Positions 60,347 through 64,000 of a stretch of DNA of 64,000 bases are shown here, piece by piece (position 1 is the stretch's first letter; every line of letters starts with the position of its first letter). The notes beneath the pieces were generated by a model that saw nothing but the letters and a program-made list of their open reading frames with translations, had not been told where the DNA came from and searched no databases. The translations under genes and the position numbers were made by a program. The stretch is from the NCBI GenBank assembly GCA_029298735.1, contig JANSLP010000010.1:1-64000 (forward strand), written 5' to 3'. Source of the stretch: Ophiostoma sp. CBS 140.51 (taxonomy: Eukaryota; Ascomycota; Sordariomycetes; Ophiostomatales; Ophiostomataceae).

Positions 60347-61701
60347 TTAAGTCGCGTACTCGGCCTTGGCCGCCTTCATGTCGTCCTGCCACGCAGAGTA
60401 TATCGACGCCGCAAACTCATCGTCGCTCAGCACTCTGAGGGACGTCGCCGCCATACCGCGGCCACAAGCGACCGCCCGCTGGAAGGCATCTTCCGTGCCC
60501 GCTGCGCTCGTGAAGCCGGGCGTGTGGTTGCCCGCACCGGGCGGCGCATCAATACCGAAAGCGCCGTGGAAACCGGGGCACTCATAACAAACATTGCCCA
60601 TGTCGGTCGAGCCGGCCATGAAGTCGATGGGCGTGCTGTACAGGACGGTGCCCTTGGGCTGCGAGTCGACGTAGGTCTGGCACAGACCCGGGGAAGAGCG
60701 CAGATCGGCATAGGTGTCGATGGGCACGTACTCGACCGTGCAGCCCGTGGCCGTGGCGGCACCCTCGAAGCAGTTCTTGACGCGGCGCCACAACGCCTCG
60801 GCGTGCGACAGGGTGTCGCTGCGGATGTAGTAGTCGACGGCGGTGTGGGCGGGGGTGACATTGGGCCGGGTGCCGGCTTCGCGGAAGATGCCGTGGATGC
60901 GCTCGTGGGGGTGGATCTGTTGGCGCAGCATGGAGATGCCGTTGTACGACAGGCAGACTGCGTCCAGAGCATTGACACCCGCCCAGGGGGCCATGGCAGC
61001 GTGTGCCTCGCGGCCCTTGAAGTAGACCGAGTACTTGACGCACGCGAGCATTTTCACATAGGCGACCTCACGGACACCCGAGGCGGCGGCCTTGGCCAGG
61101 GTTGCACCCATACCACCTGCGGCATCGTTGCCGCCCATAGCACCAGCCGCGGCCGCCAGCGACGCCGCCGACGGTGCCGGGTGCACCATCAGACATGCCG
61201 CAACGTCCTTGTAGGCACCGGCCTTGATGAGCTTAATCTTGCCTCCACCGCCCTCCTCGGCGGGTGTACCCAGCAGCTGCACACGGCCCGGGGTGCCGGC
61301 CTTCTTGAGAGCCGCCACGGCGCCCAGGAATGCCGCAAACGATGCTGTGGCAATCAGGTTGTGTCCGCAAGCGTGGCCAACTTTGGGGAGCGCATCGTAC
61401 TCGGCGTTGAAAACAACAAGGCGTCCGCCCTCGCCGTACTCGGCCAAAAACGATGTGGGAACGCCGTAGGCGTGGGGTGTGACATTGAAGCCGAGCTTGG
61501 TGAGGACCTCGACAAAGTGGTCGTGGGCCTTGACTTCTTCGTAGGCGAGTTCGGGGTTGGAGTGGATCTGGAGAGGGAGGTGGTTAGCAGAGAAGCATAT
61601 AATTTGAAGCTGGTTGGGGAACACACAAAGTTGTTCATCTCGGACAGCACGGGCAGCTGGGCTTCGATGCCCGCCGCAGAGACCTCAGCAGAGAGAGCCA
61701 T
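60347..61701 (-). CDS. M20 family amidohydrolase/peptidase (PM20D2-like)
   Basis: Exon 1 61627-61701 (25 codons) and exon 2 60347-61567 give 431 residues; the 59-nt intron has donor GTGTGT, branch GCTAAC and acceptor CTCCAG in phase 0. M20 metallohydrolase cleaving N-acyl or peptide bonds in small substrates. Metal-site landmarks are present: EYDALPKVGHACGHN, GTPAEEGGGGKIK with the general-base Glu, MVHPAP, and a lid/dimer domain starting near FKGREAHAAMAPW. The group resembles PM20D2/aminobenzoyl-glutamate or amidohydrolase subfamilies rather than secreted carboxypeptidases; no signal peptide, so cytosolic. The first exon contributes only the N-terminal helix, as in many fungal members; IHSNPELAYEE restarts the family alignment exactly. 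Substrate is inference. Confidence 0.94.
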
Positions 61702-63326
61702 TTTGGGAAGCTGTGAGGGGGTAAAAGGAATAAGGTTGAGAAAGAAGGTGCGATGATGGGGTATCAAGAGGATAGGAAAGCGCAACCGGAGTAAATGTCA
61801 CGACGTGGAAGGTACGTTTGGATATAGAACAAAAATGGAAGGAAGAAGCAGTAACAAAGGGCAAGAGCAAGTCAGGACAGGTACAAGAATTGTCTCGTGA
61901 TGGTTCCCTTTCCCTACTTATACTTCCTCTCTAGATCTTCTTATTCCTGTTGCCAAACATGTGGAGACCTCTAAACTCGACAAAAGCGACAGTTTGTCGC
62001 CTCTTCTGTCCCCTCACCGTCCGATGCGATTAGTCCAGCTAGCCGACCGGCTGAGACACTTGTCGAGCGCCCATCGTCGATAATACGTCCCAAAGCGGCA
62101 ATTGCGACTGACAAGCTCTTGGCCGAACGACAGTTAAGACACACCATACAAAACCGGTCGTCAAGACTGGGTCAACACTGTAAAAAATGCGCAAATCTAG
62201 ACTCAACCATCAACTTGTAAAGGATTTACGTTCGAGAGCATTGCAAAAAATTCTACAATATTATTGAGAGCATCTACACTCCGTTAACGTTGTGACGTAG
62301 CTGCGATGAGCCGCGGTCGACAGCCGCAGCGCATTGTCGTCGCCTATCGGCGAATCTGGCCACTGAGAGTGAGCGCCTTGGGGGTCCTTGAGGAGGCTTG
62401 AGGGGCTCTTTTGGAGTTGTTTTAGTGGGTCCAGGCCCTTCTTTTTACGCCAAGGTTGACGACCCGCACCATGCACTCGAAACGTGGGGACCTTGTGCGA
62501 GGCTATGAGTAAGAGACCTTCGTCTGGGCTTTCAACCTCTCACTGGGCGAAACGATATGGCCTGACAGCCCGGGCTTTTGCGACCCTTGCATTGCTATTT
62601 TGGGTGTATTGGCCGGCCTAACGAGTAGCCTTGGGATGGTGACCAGACCGTTGAGTGGAATGTAGTCTTCTCTGCCCGGATTGAGATTTCGAGACAACAC
62701 TGATAGTCCAGGCACCGTACGCGTATGAGTACCTGGAATGCTGCTCAAGAAATTCTCCTAGTCCAAGCCCACAAGCCCAAGTTCTGAACCTGGAACGGAC
62801 CTGGCCTGAATGGCCTGGGCCGGGCCTGGTCTGGCGTGGTCGTGGCCCGTGGCTGTCATGCTGTCATGTTGCCATGCTTTGCCTTCTGGTTGGGGAGTGA
62901 GGCTTTACTGGAACCGTTATCTTTGTAAGTAGAATGTACAGACTGCCACTGCAATTGTCAGGACGTGCCTGAAGTAGCTGTGAATTAGATTTGATTTGCA
63001 TGCCGCTCCAAAAGGACCCTGCCCATCTTTTGTTTTTGGCACGTTGTCCGGTTATATACCCGTTTGTTTGCTATATTTTTGTACACTGTCGTGGCCTCGT
63101 GACATGTGAGAGTAAAATGAAGGAAAAATATGAAGATGAAGACGAAGAAAAGGCCGGCATATATGATTGTTTTATAAGGGATCGCTCCGAGAGAAAAGAT
63201 CAAACAAAATGAAAGGCCGTTATCCAAAGAAACGCCGCTATTAACAAAGGAAATAAGATGAACATGACGAGAAGAAGAAGGAAGAAAATAAAAGAGATCT
63301 ATCAAAACATCGGGCTCAGACGGCGA
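61702..63326. other. Intergenic spacer
   Basis: Promoter of the M20 gene and 3' flank of the sugar symporter. GC-rich GGCCTG words at 62800-62840; no gene recognised. Confidence 0.65.
61915..61922 (-). promoter_or_regulatory. TATA-like element upstream of the M20 gene
   Basis: Minus-strand TATAAGTA, about 215 bases before the start codon. Support is sequence match and position only. Confidence 0.35.
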
Positions 63327-64000
63327 CTACAACCGCGCCAGCTTGCGCGTGGCGACGGCGCCGATCACGGCAAAAATGGCTCCGATAAACAGCGTCACGG
63401 CAATCGCGTTCGGGCCGTCGGTGCTGTGGTGCTCCGACGGGTGTGCGTCCGTCGCCAGCTCGGGGCTCTTGCCGGGCTCCAGCACTGCAAACACAAAGGC
63501 GCTCAGCAGGTTGCCCAGCAACTGCGGCAGCGTCGTGTAAATGTTCAAGATACCAAAGTAGATGCCGCTCAGCTCGCCTGTTGAGACGGCCGCGGGGTCG
63601 CTGCTTCCGTTACTCCCGCTGTGTTCAAGCAGCCGGGGCGAGGGCGAGTCCCGCTTGCCGTGCTTGCTGTCCAGGTCGCCCAGGGGGATCGAAACGGGCG
63701 GCGACGCGTTGGATGGGCGGCGGTTCATCGGCTTGCTGCTGGCAGCTGGTGCACCGCCCGTCAGCTTGTTGACCTCGACACCCAGCAGCGCTGTGGGCGC
63801 CCACGTCACCACTGTCCAGGGAATGCCGCAGAGCGTTACGAGCACTGTCGCGAACCGAAAGCTATGGGCAAACGGTGCCATGAACATGGAGCATGCAAAC
63901 ATCAAGTGTCCGCACGTCCAGACTGTCAGCAGCTCGGGCCGCGACTTGTCGATGAGCTCGACAAAACGCGCAATGCTGGCTGGCGGGCGCTTGGTGAAGG
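63327..64000 (-). CDS. Sucrose/alpha-glucoside H+ symporter (SUT-like), partial
   Basis: The last 224 codons of a gene that continues past the window's right end. It is an MFS/GPH sugar:cation symporter of the fungal SUT type (Schizosaccharomyces Sut1-like), moving sucrose or maltose with H+ across the plasma membrane. Landmarks: the helix LCGIPWTVVTWAPTALLGVEV, matching the family's G-x-W-A-x-x-x-W-x-P-F region; a polar Ser/Pro loop of about 65 residues (NRRPSNASPPVS to SGSNGSSDP), a site of probable phosphorylation; then GIYFGILNIYTTLPQLLGNLLSA and a last helix before RKLARL. The frame is open from the window edge (PPASIARFVELIDKSRPELL), so more membrane helices lie beyond. Together with the beta-glucosidase and AA7 oxidase it fits plant-sugar use, though they are not adjacent. 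Confidence 0.85.
   Translation of the reverse strand, partial: FTKRPPASIARFVELIDKSRPELLTVWTCGHLMFACSMFMAPFAHSFRFATVLVTLCGIPWTVVTWAPTALLGVEVNKLTGGAPAASSKPMNRRPSNASPPVSIPLGDLDSKHGKRDSPSPRLLEHSGSNGSSDPAAVSTGELSGIYFGILNIYTTLPQLLGNLLSAFVFAVLEPGKSPELATDAHPSEHHSTDGPNAIAVTLFIGAIFAVIGAVATRKLARL

Overview
The window is nuclear DNA of a filamentous ascomycete (Pezizomycotina, most likely a sordariomycete). The evidence is short introns (about 50-82 nt) with GT(A/G)NGT-type donors and CTAAC-like branch points before CAG/TAG, GC-rich coding sequence in AT-richer spacers with long pyrimidine tracts, and a group II G-protein alpha subunit of the Neurospora GNA-2 type. A family assignment such as Ophiostomatales is only a guess. 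No tRNA, rRNA, CRISPR or intact transposon was recognised.

Thirteen protein genes are supported; splice structures were worked out by hand. Left part (1-24 kb): about 9.9 kb without a recognisable gene, then four genes on the minus strand. These are a membrane-anchored GH3 beta-glucosidase whose reading frame carries an in-frame TGA, a small four-helix (MARVEL-like) membrane protein, an NmrA/isoflavone-reductase-like oxidoreductase, and the G alpha gene. Middle (24-41 kb): two very long spacers (9.1 and 6.3 kb) flank a SAM-dependent methyltransferase, and a small Ser-rich protein follows a long pyrimidine-rich leader.

Right part (41-64 kb) is denser: 5-hydroxyisourate hydrolase (urate catabolism), GH47 alpha-1,2-mannosidase (N-glycan trimming), an amino-acid permease with an unusually long Gly-rich N-terminus, a secreted subtilisin-like protease with a PA domain, an AA7-type bicovalent FAD oligosaccharide oxidase, an M20 amidohydrolase, and the 3' end of a sucrose/alpha-glucoside H+ symporter that runs off the window.

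The genes are not a recognisable biosynthetic cluster. Several fit nutrient acquisition: extracellular glucosidase, oligosaccharide oxidase, protease, amino-acid permease, sugar symporter, dipeptidase-like amidohydrolase and urate salvage, with a G-protein alpha subunit as possible sensor. That functional link is inference. The most unusual observation is the TGA codon between the cytosolic tail and the membrane anchor of the beta-glucosidase, which could be a nonsense mutation, a weak-donor intron, readthrough or a sequencing error.
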